A stretch of 64,000 nt of DNA, taken from positions 72,267,990 to 72,331,989 of the forward strand of contig CM028384.1 of the NCBI GenBank assembly GCA_013146195.2. Reading direction: 5' to 3'. This stretch comes from Codonopsis lanceolata. Lineage: Eukaryota; Streptophyta; Magnoliopsida; Asterales; Campanulaceae. Under the pieces are notes generated by a model. The model was not told where the DNA came from, ran no database searches, and was given only the letters and a program-made list of their open reading frames with translations. The position numbers and the translations under genes were made by a program. Every line of letters begins with the position of its first letter. The stretch's first letter is position 1. Of the stretch, positions 1-10,026 are shown piece by piece.

Positions 1-19
1 CCTCATGTTTATATATGCA

Positions 20-460
20 GAGTGTCGCTTTTTACTATTAACAATGTTACTTTATAGTATAAAATGTGTCACTTTTGGCCTTAGAAGTGTCACCTTGCAT
101 TTTTAATGAAAATTATAATTTTTCCCTAAAATTGTGTTACTTTTTGGGCTTAAATGTGCCACTTTTAGTCATAAATGTGTTACTTTCACTTTGAAAAGTG
201 TCTCATTTTTTATAAATAAAAATCATTACGTTTGACATTAAAGTGTTATTTTATAACATTAAAAGTGTCACTTTTTTAGAATTAAATGTGTTACTTTTGA
301 TCGTACACGTGTCATTTTGAGTTATAAATAAAAATTGTTGTTATTGACCTTAAAAATATCACTCTTTAGCATTGAAAATGTCACGTTTTAGTATTAAACA
401 TGTCACTTTTGGCAGTCAATGTTAGTTTTAAAGTGACACTTTTTAGTATTAAGTGTATCA
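20..460. repeat. Degenerate ~20-bp minisatellite, left part
   Basis: AT-rich tandem units related to GTGTCACTTTTTAGTATTAA, many copies with substitutions and indels (TGTGTTACTTTTGG, GTGTCATTTTG). No coding potential. The array continues at 1126 after an interrupting transposon. Confidence 0.8.
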
Positions 461-468
461 CTTTTTAG

Positions 469-636
469 TAGGGGTGTGTATGATTTTTTTGGAACCGGAC
501 CAAACCAATCAAAACTAGACCGGACCAATACTTTGGTTTGCTCCTGGATCTGAATTTTCATAAAATCGAACATTTTGGTTGGTCCCGGTTCTCGAACTAA
601 AAAAATACGGAATCGGACCGAACCGACCCAATATTT

Positions 637-694
<58 letters not shown>

Positions 695-1117
695 TTATTA
701 TATAAGTATGTATATTTATATATATTAATTCCTAATACTTTATGTGTTATACTTTTTAGTTGTTACTCTTTTATTATTTTGTTTCCACCGATTTGCTATG
801 CTATGAGTTTATGAGTTCGATATTTTTAATTGTTGAATGTATTTTTATCGAATATTTTTTAATTTTTATGAAGTTTCAGTCTTAAAAATTTTATTATGTA
901 TTTGTATTAAACAGTTAAAAAGTAAAAAATCATAGTATTGGTCATATCCTGGTTCTCATACATCTTTTATTGGTTCTAGACCGGACCAATGTTTTGGTTC
1001 TTATACATATTGGGTTGGTTCCGGTTCTAAAATTTTTGAGAATCAGACTATTGGTCTGGTCCTGGTTTTCTCTTTTTTTCCAAAAAACTGGACCGAACCG
1101 GACCAAGCTCACCCATA
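469..1117. mobile_element. Non-autonomous hAT-like element, family A copy 1
   Basis: The element begins TAGGGGTGTG and ends CACCCATA, an imperfect inverted repeat of about 8 bp. It is flanked by the same 8-mer, CTTTTTAG, at 461-468 and 1118-1125. Removing the element and one 8-mer restores an unbroken minisatellite unit, which supports the boundaries even though the 8-mer is common in the array. Subterminal ends are rich in GGACCAAACC and GGTTGGTCC type repeats, as in plant hAT elements. There is no transposase. A related copy lies at 34,216-34,844. Confidence 0.75.
642..691. repeat. (TA)n microsatellite
   Basis: About 25 uninterrupted TA units inside the hAT-like element. The short open frame across it, rich in Tyr-Ile, is a by-product of the repeat. 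Confidence 0.9.
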
Positions 1118-1125
1118 CTTTTTAG

Positions 1126-1310
1126 TATTAAGAGTGTCACTTTTTAGTATTAAGAATGTCACTTTTTAGTATTAAATGTGTTACTTTGTATTTTAATGAG
1201 AATTATAATAAATTTTCCTTTATAGTGTCACTTTTAACATTAAAATGTGTCATTTTTGTGTTTTCAATGTGTCACGTTTGATTTTAAATGTGTCATTTAA
1301 CATTTCGTCA
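1126..1310. repeat. Degenerate ~20-bp minisatellite, right part
   Basis: Continuation of the array at 20-460, in phase with it once the hAT-like insertion is removed. Units fade out near 1310. Confidence 0.75.
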
Positions 1311-1499
1311 AAATCCGTTAGGATCCGTCAAGTATCCCAAGGCAATTGATGCTAAAGGATGGTTAACGGAGCTGACAAATGATTAAATTATAAGGCGTGA
1401 AAAATATAAGAATTTCGACGACAAACATTGAAAGTATAGGGGCATCGAAACAAATAGAGGAACATCTCATTAATAAGAAGTTTAAACTAAATATTGTTG

Positions 1500-1571
1500 G
1501 CTAAGACATTTCAAACTGCCGACCTCCATAGGCTAAACCCTTAAAACAACACCTCTAACCAACTCAACTAA
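1500..1571 (-). mobile_element. Possible tRNA-derived SINE head
   Basis: On the minus strand, GAGTTGGTTAGAGGTGTTG resembles an RNA polymerase III A box, followed by GGTCGGCAGTTTGAAATGTC resembling a B box, at tRNA-like spacing. The rest is not a foldable tRNA. No target-site duplication was found. Confidence 0.35.
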
Positions 1572-2021
1572 TATGTTAATATTATTTTTATTAACATGTT
1601 TATTTATTAACGTCCTACACAAGTCTTTATCTTTACAACAGCATAAATACCTAAAATCACCCCAAAACAAGCAACTCCAATCCTAGATAACAAAAAAGTC
1701 CTTTATGGAGCAGAGACCTTTAAATCCACACTCACCAAAGCTGCATCCAACACACCGCTGGGCTAGTTATCATAGAATTGGATTATGCACAGTGATTAGT
1801 GGTTGCACCCTTGATTCATTGATGTTTGATATATTTATTATATTCTATAAAGGCTATGTTTATTGCTGCCTTTGGTTGACTCGCAGCTTCATATTATCAA
1901 TTATATCCTGCAGTTAGAGATTTAAATAAATTTCTTTAATCTTAAAATAAACGTTTATTTTTTTTAACAAACATTAGTAACACATATACATAATTGTTTC
2001 GTTACCTATTTTATAATGTAG

Positions 2022-2165
2022 GCTTGAAATTAATTAATTGTGTAGAAGAGACAACAAATACTGTTGTTACGCATTGTAGCCTTGGAGAAGGAATGAAGTT
2101 CTTGTGGTCTCCTGGGACTGGGAAGGGGAGACTTGTGATGAAGAAGTCCTATGATTGGTGTAAGG
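2022..2165 (+). pseudogene. Exon-like open segment, not recognised
   Basis: An open frame of about 48 codons between a possible acceptor (TTATAATGTAG) and a possible donor (AAGG|GTAAAA). Its composition is more gene-like than the surroundings; the frame includes CVEETTNTVVTHCSLGEG. I do not recognise the family. A second open stretch at 1705-1917 may belong to the same broken locus. It could be an exon captured by a transposon or chance. Confidence 0.2.
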
Positions 2166-2264
2166 GTAAAATAAGTATGATATATTTTATTTTTGTTTCT
2201 CATTTCTTAGTTATTATGTTTAAGCAAGTTTGACATGGTTGTAAACAAAATCTTCTTAAAGATT

Positions 2265-3010
2265 TGTTGGTTTCTTGGACCTAAATCTTAGGAGTTGTTT
2301 TTGAAAACAAAATCTATGTCAAATCCTTCCAAAAAACCGTGCCTTAGGATCCTTTTTAATATGGTAAGAAAATCTAGTATCTAAGGTTATTGATTTTATT
2401 CCCAATTCTAATCCTTACCCTTTTTGGAGTTGGATTCCTTTTTTGTGTGTAAGTTTTCCTCCTCTTTATAAATAAACGATATGGGCAAATGGCTGAAGGT
2501 ATGCATTGAGAGAGAGAATAGAAAATCAGAAGCAGAAGATTCAGAATTCTAGAACCCGGTTCCAGTTTCCAGACATTGTGCAGATTTTGATTGTAGCTTT
2601 GAATGTTATAACATTTGAAGCTACATTGAGAGCTGGTGCTATTTTGTCTTCCTAACTGTTTTTAGGAAGCTGTTTGTTTCTTCCCACGTTTTCTATATCT
2701 GTTTTTCTGTGGGATTTTGCTCTCCAAAATTTGTTGACTTGTGAAAGTGTTTTGTTTTGTGATTTCACATAGTTTTTGTAAAAAAAATCATATTATTTAG
2801 TGAAATCTTTTTGGCCATAAGGCTAGATCTACAAATATAGACTTGTAGATTGTTTGGTAAACCTTTGTGGTTTATTTTACTGCTTTATTATCTAGTCTTC
2901 CGCTGTTTCTCTTTTTTGACTATTGTGACTTTCATTGTAACTTCATCAGAAGTTACATTTGAATCTGCATTTGATATTTTTTTAGAATCCTAGCTACTTG
3001 TGTTTCAACA
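2265..3010. mobile_element. Probable solo Copia-type LTR
   Basis: Starts TGTTGGTTTC and ends GTTTCAACA, giving TG...CA borders with a 5-bp inverted repeat. It has a TATA-like box (TTTATAAATAAA, about 2463) and a 3' part (GATCTACAA...CTTGTAGATTGTTT...CTTCCGCTG, 2827-2910) similar to the end of the LTR at 11,184-12,133. No internal domain adjoins it. A clear 5-bp target duplication is not visible (AGATT against ATTGG), so the borders are approximate. Confidence 0.5.
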
Positions 3011-3845
3011 ATTGGAATAAAATCTCACGTAACAATCTATAGTACTCTGTTAAAGATGATTGTTTGTGAATGAATTCGTCCGGACCAATCGGGCTTTTTA
3101 GGTTTGGGCCTGTCAGGATTGGTTTGGGCCTATGGGTCGAACTCAATTTTAATAACTCTAATTTTTGGACTCTTTCGAATTACTTTTTTCGTTTCCAAAA
3201 TACCCAGGTTTGATTGGATTAGGGTTTGACGGCGGTGTAGAATAATGAAAAGGGTTGCAATTACATTGTAAACGACGATTGCACTTGATTTGTGCATTTT
3301 AACAAGTAATCATTAATAAGTAAGATTTTTAATCAATTAATCAACTGATTTATCCCTAAAGTTAGCTAATAAGGGTATTTTTGAGTTTTTCATAAAAATT
3401 AAACTTTTCATCTAAAAATTTGGACGAAGTGATGAATATGATACTTATGTATAAGTAAAGTGATTAAAGTGTAAAAAAATTAATAAAGTAAGTTTATCGG
3501 ATTTTTCGCAATAGTAAAATGATGAAATCATGCATTAAACGTTATTATATTGGTGGAACTTTCACGGTGGGGGTAAAATATTTTACTAGTTCACTAGTTA
3601 CTATTGTAGTTACCGTTTAAATGTTTAAATGACACAATTTAGCTCAATGCATCATTTTATCTGATTTTTTGGACCTTGAGAAAAAAAGAAGTGGAAATAA
3701 GAAAAACAAAGTTAGCCCAACTTATAAGCATAATAGTACGCAGCAATCACTTATCGCTATTCGCAATAATCATTATCTAAACAAGAACCAAGAAAGTGAT
3801 TATTTCAAATACCAAAATATATAATATAAAAAATATAAAAAAGTA
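3011..3845. other. AT-rich stretch, nothing identified
   Basis: No supported gene, RNA gene or complete element. 3,100-3,250 is slightly more GC-rich, without an open frame. Confidence 0.6.
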
Positions 3846-4040
3846 CTCCATTCGTCCATAAATTATCGTCTCTTTTCTTTTTTCGTCCGTTCCACAATAA
3901 TTATCCAGTTTGAAATTTACCTTTTTAGAACATCATTTTTACCACTTTATCATTACTTTTTTACTGTATTTTAATTATGAGTCACATACATATGGACTTT
4001 AAAGACAACTACACATTAAACCAATATAAATAATCAAAGG
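3846..4040. mobile_element. Stowaway-like MITE, 3' half lost
   Basis: Left end CTCCATTCGTCCATAAATTA after a TA dinucleotide. It aligns through the motifs TTTCGTCCGTTC, AATTATGAG and CACATTAAACCAATAT with the complete copy at 5418-5674, but the terminal inverted repeat at the other end is missing. Confidence 0.7.
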
Positions 4041-4185
4041 CAAATTTCAAGTGGGTAAAATTTTAGAAACATGTTTTTATCTAGGACCATCAATTTTTTG
4101 GACATTTCATATAACTACAAATTGGTTGCTAAATGACAAAAATTGTCATTAATGAAGACAAAAGTCATCCGACCTAAAAAAACAA

Positions 4186-4832
4186 AAAATGCTAATGCCA
4201 AGTCTTGGCATCAAGATTGTTTTTACATATTTTCATAACAAAAAAAAATCAAAAAATTCTGATGCCAAGGCTTGGCATCAGGACTGTTTTGAAAATTTAT
4301 TCAAGCCAAATTTTTTTAAAAATGCCGATGTCAAGGCTTGGCATCAAGACTGTTTTGACAATTTAATCAAGCAAAAAAAATCAAAAAATTCTGATGCCAA
4401 GACTTGGTATCAGGGCTGTTTTGACAATTTATTCAACCCAAATTTTTTTTAAAAAAGCTTATGCCAAGGCTTGACATCAGAGCTGTTTTGACAATTTATT
4501 CAAGCAAAAAAATTCAAAAAATGTTGATGCCAAAACTTGACATCAGGGCTGTTTTGACAATTTATTCAAGCAAAAAAAAAATCAAAAAATGCTGATGTCA
4601 AGGCTTGGCATCAGGGCTGTTTTGACAATTTATTCAAGCCAAAAAAATTAAAAAAAAAAAAACTGATGCCAAAGCTTGGCATCAGAGCTGTTTTGATAGT
4701 TTACTCAAGCAAAAAAAAAAATCAAAAAATTCTGATGTCAAGGCTTGACATCAGGGCTGTTTTGACAGTTTATTCAAGCCAAAAAAATTCAAAAAAGCTA
4801 ATACCTAGGCTTGGCATCAGCACTGTTTTGAC
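4186..4832. repeat. Palindromic tandem array, ten ~63-71 bp units
   Basis: Ten units, each holding a 21-nt near-perfect palindrome, consensus TGATGCCAAG-G-CTTGGCATCA, followed by GGGCTGTTTTGACAATTTAT, TCAAGC and a poly-A tract. Palindromes start near 4194, 4261, 4327, 4393, 4459, 4525, 4593, 4664, 4734 and 4799. Some copies differ in one arm; the copy at 4734 reads TGATGTCAAG/CTTGACATCA, changed in both arms so that pairing is kept. Open frames over the array exist because some unit lengths are multiples of three. A hairpin array or satellite seed is the safest description. Confidence 0.85.
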
Positions 4833-5016
4833 TGTCATCATTCTAGTAAACTGGTTTGTAAATGTACTTTCCATCTCAGTTCAATTGTGTATCTAAGAAC
4901 TTATGATCTGAAAGTTCATCCTTTAAGAAACAAGGAAATCAACAAAATCACAAGCAAAGCTGGAGCAAACCCCTTTTATAATGTCATGCTAACATATAAC
5001 AAAAATAAAACTACAA

Positions 5017-5190
5017 ATCTCCAATCATCACTGGTATCAGGTTCACAAATGAAATTCCATTAAAGGTAGCTAGAAGTTTCCCGTCAATCATTTGCGGTGG
5101 CACATTTTTTAAAATGTATGTATAAGTTACATTGATCGAACCATAGTGAAAAGAACCCTGATGGTTAGAACGAGCTCCACTTGATGTATT
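5017..5190 (-). pseudogene. SKU5-similar (SKS) protein, internal exon fragment
   Basis: The minus-strand frame contains SGARSNHQGSFHYGSINVT followed by LKNVPPQMIDGK and NGISFVN. This is the conserved middle-to-C-terminal segment of plant SKU5-similar / L-ascorbate-oxidase-like proteins, secreted or GPI-anchored multicopper-oxidase relatives linked to cell-wall expansion. Directly after FVN the frame leaves the family sequence and stops, so the exon is broken there. No following exons were found. The N-terminal part of a similar gene lies 3 kb away at 8,090-8,348 on the same strand, with an unrelated ABCC exon between them. Family assignment is from remembered motifs. Confidence 0.7.
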
Positions 5191-5417
5191 CATCTTGATC
5201 AACATTTAAATAAGACCATTAAGAATCAAGTCACACTAACTTGATCAACTTATTAAAAAGTATTAACAAGAGTTAAAAGAGAAGACAAACATGATTATAT
5301 CTAATGTGAAATCCGAATTTCTTTGTCACTTCCAATGTAATTATACCGTTGAGATAACATTTTTTTTGTGCCCAAAGTTCAAAAGCTTGAACTATGGATG
5401 AGATTAACTAAACAATA

Positions 5418-5674
5418 CACCCTCCGTCCCTAAATTATCGTCTTCCTTTCCTTTTTCGTCCGTTCTAAAATAATTGTCCACTTTGAAACTTATTTTTTTA
5501 AATATCACTTTTACCACTTTACTCTTATTTTTTCACCTTACTTTAATTATGAGCCACATACACATGAGCTTTAAAGGAAATTACACATTAAACCAATATT
5601 AATAATCCAGTCAAATAGATTTTCTTAAACTGTGCGCCGAGTCAACCAGGATAATAAATTAGGGACGGAGGGAG
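5418..5674. mobile_element. Complete Stowaway-like MITE
   Basis: 257 bp. Left end CACCCTCCGTCCCTAAATTA, right end AATTAGGGACGGAGGGAG, flanked by TA at 5416-5417 and 5675-5676. This matches the Tc1/mariner-type Stowaway signature CTCCCTCCGTCCC with TA target duplication. Related partial copies lie at 3846, 8745 and about 47,010. Confidence 0.9.
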
Positions 5675-6103
5675 TATTATATTTTCTTTCGGTGAATAGC
5701 CAAACCAATTAACTACAAAAATCAATGTGGCGTACCTTAAAAATTAAATAATCGGTAATAAATAAATAAACACATATCAATCTGGCAAATCCAAAAGGCC
5801 ATTTCCTTTTTGGCAATTTGTAATACAATCTGCATACAATAAAAAGGTGCAAATGATTTGATTCTGCTTAAGCGTCCTCAGAAGGGACATAAGGCGCCTT
5901 GGTTCAAAAACATGAATGCTCGACTTTGACGGGAGAGGTCACAAGTTAGAAGAACAAAAATAGTGTCTTGTCTTAAAAGCTGCTTTTCCATTTTACACAA
6001 AATATTCAAATCACACCATGTTTTATTAGATTTTACAAGTTGAAGCAACAGTAGAGTTTAATCAAGAGAAAGAAAAAGGACAGAAGTCAAAAAGAAAACT
6101 CAC

Positions 6104-6436
6104 CTCAAATGGGGCAAGGCCGACCTGTCCATCAAGATTGAATGTTGATATTCCCATAACCAATCGGAACAATGGTTCGGCAGTGTCGTAAGCAGCAAAG
6201 AAAGCCAACATGTAATTATAGTAATTGGACTTCAGTTGGAACCTTTGAGCTTTCAAATCTTTAGTAATCAACCATACTCGGTACAAGCACATACCCAATA
6301 GAACCAAATGAGAAATGCCAGTGACCAAAGCTTCGGTTGCACAAGGTGTGTAAGCTCCAAATGCATTATCCACTGATTTCCCCCACACTCCTTGCGGCAC
6401 CGAACGACGGTACAAATCCAGTGGCTTCAAACCCAT
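6104..6436 (-). pseudogene. ABCC (MRP-type) transporter, first coding exon only
   Basis: A 111-codon minus-strand frame starting MGLKPLDLYRRSVPQGVWGK and continuing through DNAFGAYTPCATEA, YNYMLAFFAAYDTAEPLFR and ending LAPFE. It matches the N-terminus of plant ABCC1/2-type vacuolar ABC transporters (glutathione conjugate and anthocyanin carriers): the start of TMD0 with two to three hydrophobic helices. The exon ends at a good donor, GAG|GTGAGTTTTC. The family needs about 1,600 residues over many exons, yet none of the following exons is seen before the SKS fragment at 5,190. This is therefore a truncated 5' gene copy, not a working transporter. It has no stop or frameshift of its own, which suggests a fairly recent duplication or capture. 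Confidence 0.8.
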
Positions 6437-7040
6437 CTTTTAGTTTTACTTGCTATTACTACTACTAATACAGTATCGGTTCACTGCTAAGATGAGTCGG
6501 ATCCTGCTAATTTTCGTCATCAAATCATTCCTACTAATAAATGAAACCCAATTTCATCCTCACAGTTTACAAAGCCATAAACAGAAAGAAAAAAGATAAG
6601 ACAAATATTGCAATTCAATCCACAAAATCATATATCCAACCATCTTGTTTTGCTTCCAATACAAATTTTGGATGAAAAAAATTAAGAACCAAATGCTGGA
6701 ATCCAAACAAAATACATCCAAGAAAAAGAGATCCAAATAGGAAAAAATTGACAAGAGAAATCAAAACATACCCCTCAAAAAAAGAAGTTAAAAGTTGTAG
6801 ATAAAGAAAGATCGAACAGGAACACGGGAAGAAAATTTATAAAAAAAAGAACCCTTACATAGGAGAGTGAAAAGGCGATTCTGTTCCAAAGGGGTGAAGC
6901 CAATTGTCCCAGAAAGTGTGGAAAGAGAACATTTTTTCTGTGATCAACCCTAGTGTGGTCAATCGTGGATTCAATAAATAGTTGGCTCGTCAAGTGATCG
7001 TCAGGACTCTTAAGCATCGCCGTGAGAGCTTAGTTGCAGT
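6437..7040 (-). other. Upstream segment of the ABCC fragment
   Basis: Sequence 5' of the ABCC exon on the minus strand. The part at 6,890-7,020 is richer in GC and could be a 5' untranslated exon of the parent gene. The open frames here have no recognisable homology. Confidence 0.35.
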
Positions 7041-7694
7041 TAGAGGTGTAAGTGATTCGGTTTGGTTTGGTTTATACTAAAACCACAAACCGAACCGACT
7101 CCTAATGGTTCCAAAAGTCTAAAACCGAACCGAACCGAATAAGATTTGGAACCAAACCGAACCGAACCACTCGGTTTGGTTTGGTTTGGTTCGGTTTTGT
7201 GGTTTATATAAATTATTTTTAATGAAATTAACCAACATTAAAAATAACAATAAAAATAAGATTTTAATTTGGAATTAACATCAAAATTAGGAAATAACCA
7301 ACTAACAACAAATTATCATAAATAAAACAATACAAATTCTAAAATAAACACAAAAAATAGAAGAAATAATAGTTCTCCAACAATCAAGATTTTTTTTGGA
7401 TTTAGTATCCCTATATATATATATATATTATGAATAAATCAAAGGTTCAAAATAGTTAATAAATGTTATATAATATATATTATATAATAAATAAATAAAA
7501 AAATATATGATGATTTGGTTCCGGTTCGGTTCGGTTTGGTTTGATACCAAAAACCGTAAACCGAACCGAAACGTGTGGTTTTCCAATTTCAGAAACCGAA
7601 ACCGAACCGCATTCGACCAAAACCGAACCAAACCGACTGGTTTAGTTTGATTTCCGGTTGTTCGGACCGTTCAGCGGGTTCGATTTTCACCCTA
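7041..7694. mobile_element. Non-autonomous hAT-like element, family B copy 1
   Basis: Begins TAGAGGTGTAAGTGATTCGG and ends TTTTCACCCTA. Candidate 8-bp target duplication GTTGCAGT / GTTGCGCT (6 of 8). Both ends are packed with GGTTTGGTTCGG / CCGAACCGAACC repeats. It aligns over most of its length with the better preserved copy at 50,430-51,111. No transposase. Confidence 0.75.
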
Positions 7695-8089
7695 GTTGCG
7701 CTTTTGATACCCTTTCAATGAGCTCAATAAGCAACAAATCGCTAGGTACTAGGCGAGGCACAAAACGACTCATGATTTTCTATTAACGATTCACCGAAAG
7801 TTAACATGTATAGTGGAAATGTGGTAACCGCTATATGGTTTCTCACCGCATTTGCATAGAAGAATGAAAAAGTCGATAATGCAACCACATGTTATTCAAT
7901 GACACAACAAAATTGACATTTGCCTTTGAATTTCAATAGGATTGATGAACAAACAGAAGTGAAACGAGACTTTCTAAAGTCAAGAATAATTCACTTTATT
8001 TTTCTAGCTTTTCTCATGAACCTGACATGTATGTATATCGTGTCTGAGCTCCAACCAAAAGCTCAATGACTTTTGCTGCACGGAGAGAG

Positions 8090-8348
8090 CCATTAGTACC
8101 AAGAACTCCTTCTTGCCAAGAAGAATGACGCATTTCAATTCCTGGCCTACCATAACACAAAACCCCCAAATCAATCAAAATATATTTAGAAAACACACAT
8201 AAGTTATATATTTATATACATAAACTGGTAAGAAGTACCATGTAATGAGAGTACTCTCATCCAATTTATTCTTCATGTTAACCACAACATTGTAATTGGT
8301 GGTAACATTCAAAGTTGGACTTGGAAACTTTCCATTGATTGCTATGAC
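8090..8348 (-). pseudogene. SKU5-similar (SKS) protein, two N-terminal exon fragments
   Basis: Exon a (8239-8348, minus) encodes VIAINGKFPSPTLNVTTNYN and then VVVNMKNKLDESTLITW, the first cupredoxin domain start of SKS proteins. It is bounded by acceptor TTTGCAG and donor ATG|GTACTT. Exon b starts at 8156 after acceptor GGTAG and encodes PGIEMRHSSWQEGVLGTN, the next family block. After GTN the reading leaves the family (expected CPIPPKWNW) and the rest is not recognised. The signal-peptide exon is absent. With the piece at 5,017-5,190 these look like scattered remnants of one gene copy. Confidence 0.75.
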
Positions 8349-8744
8349 CTGCAAACAATTCTTCCTACGATACAATTAATATAGAGATACTGAGATTAGA
8401 TTAATTAAACTAACCGACGCCACTCTTCCTCCCGCATTCCGATTCGGCCTCCCGAGCAAATGGACCGCTCACCACCGACGCGGAATATCCATTCCTTCTC
8501 AAGACCTCGTGGTCTTTCTGATTCCATTGATTTGATTTTTTAAAGTCACAAACAATGAATAACAGATATTTGGGGGAAAATTTTGGTTTGTCAATGTGTT
8601 TGCTGGTTTGAATTTTGGAGATTAAGATGGGCGGGGAAAATAAAGTATATTGATGTACTTTCGCCCTAAAATTATATCTAAAAGATAGGTCTAAAAAATA
8701 GCTGGATTTATTTGAAAACATGTCTTAAAAAATGTACCTATCCG

Positions 8745-8828
8745 TAATTTTTTCAATAATCAAGTAAATTGTTTTTTATTAAATTATGCATCGGGTCAAT
8801 TAGGACGATTATTTAGGGACGGAGGGAG
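8745..8828. mobile_element. Stowaway-like MITE, right end only
   Basis: Ends TTTAGGGACGGAGGGAG before TA (8829-8830). About 80 bp align with the right end of the copy at 5418-5674; the left end is missing. Confidence 0.65.
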
Positions 8829-9322
8829 TAATACATGAACTAATGACAACCACAGCTTAAAGCAACAAAATTAACTCTAAGCACCAAAAAAAGAGGAAAT
8901 AAGAAAAGGAAAAAACAAAGTTAGGCGACATTAGAAATAAACTAATTTTTTTAACTCGTGCGTTAAACGTACGTCATTCTTCTTTTTCAACTACATCGTA
9001 CATAAACAAAATAAAAAGGATAAAAATAACTTAAAGGATAAAATATGAAGAATAGCTTATTAACAAAAATACACATCAGTATATTACTAATCATTGTAAA
9101 TTCTAAAAAAAATTCCTTATACATAATATTTGTTGTTTTATTAGTTGGTTTTTCATCTTCACCCCATATCAATATCTTTAAATCAAAACACCTTGTTACT
9201 CTAGAAGCTGTGACATATAACTGCACATTGCTAAATATTAGTTTCTTTAAGAAGAGACCTATCGATGTGCAATTATTGATTTTGACACTTGTTAATTGTC
9301 ATTACATATGCTACCATCAATA

Positions 9323-9760
9323 AAACTTGTCTTTTTTGAAACTTAAAAGTCAGTCTTACATCAGATGGAATATATATATATATTTTTTACAATTTTTTTG
9401 TTGTTATAAACCTTTCCCCTAAGGGGGTATGAGAAGTAATTGAATCTGAGACATCATATTTTGTAAAGTCACAACTTACCACTAGATCACCGCTTAGGGT
9501 ATATATCGAATGAAGTTAATGACAATCTTGGGATAACAACATTTTCTCCAACATTGCTTTCTTTCAAAAATTTTGTTTCAACAATGTGATCCCCAAGATT
9601 TATGATGATTAGTCTTGTTCCATTACACCACATTGCAGCATGGTCAATGTTTCTCAATATCATTCCTTTAACACCAATTTTAAATGACAATTCATGACCT
9701 GACAACCCTGAATATTTTATACTATTCAAAAACTTTGCAGAATGATATATTCGAACAAAC
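9323..9760 (-). pseudogene. Helitron PIF1-like helicase, C-terminal fragment split by a SINE
   Basis: The minus-strand frame reads FLNSIKYSGLSGHELSFKIG, GMILRNIDHAAMWCNGTRLI, LGDHIVETKF and VVIPRLSLTS. This is the C-terminal block of plant Helitron replicase-helicases (SF1B, PIF1-like; pattern LRNID..NGTRL.....G). After a ~145-bp insertion, PSDVRLTFKFQK continues the same protein at 9,323-9,360. The copy at 62,811-63,090 has these blocks joined without the insertion. The Rep and upstream helicase motifs are absent, so this is inactive. Confidence 0.85.
9362..9508 (-). mobile_element. tRNA-derived SINE inside the helicase
   Basis: On the minus strand GATCTAGTGGTAAGTTGTGA (A-box-like) is followed by CAGATTCAATTAC (B-box-like), then a tail with TTATAACAACAAAAAAATTG and a TA run. 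The corresponding site in the Helitron copy near 62,853 is empty. Flanks show an imperfect duplication (ACTTCATTCGAT / ATTCCATCTGAT). Confidence 0.65.
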
Positions 9761-10026
9761 TTGGATTTTTTCCGTCTTTCAAATAGAATCTAAACTTAAA
9801 TAGGTTCTTCATTTTGAATGATTACTTTTATTAAATTGTATTTTTATTTTACAAATAAAGGAATTTCTGATAAGAAAATAAGCTAAAATCAAAATAACGA
9901 AATTATTTTTACCGTTAACTATTATTTTTGTTCCATAAATCGTTTTGATTTTACTAACTTCCATTATATTTTTTGTTTTATTGACTTTGTAACTATTATT
10001 TTTATTATTTTACTAACCTCAGTTTA

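Noticed and set aside
575..814. 79-codon plus-strand open frame
   Set aside because: Mostly a (TA)n translation inside a hAT-like element.
4186..4832. CRISPR-like array of regular palindromic repeats
   Set aside because: The spacers are themselves repeated sequence and the genome is a plant; it is a tandem repeat.
4189..4896. Two open frames with repeated AWHQDCFDNL-like peptides
   Set aside because: They are translations of the palindromic tandem array; unit length varies (63-71 bp), so no frame is kept across it.
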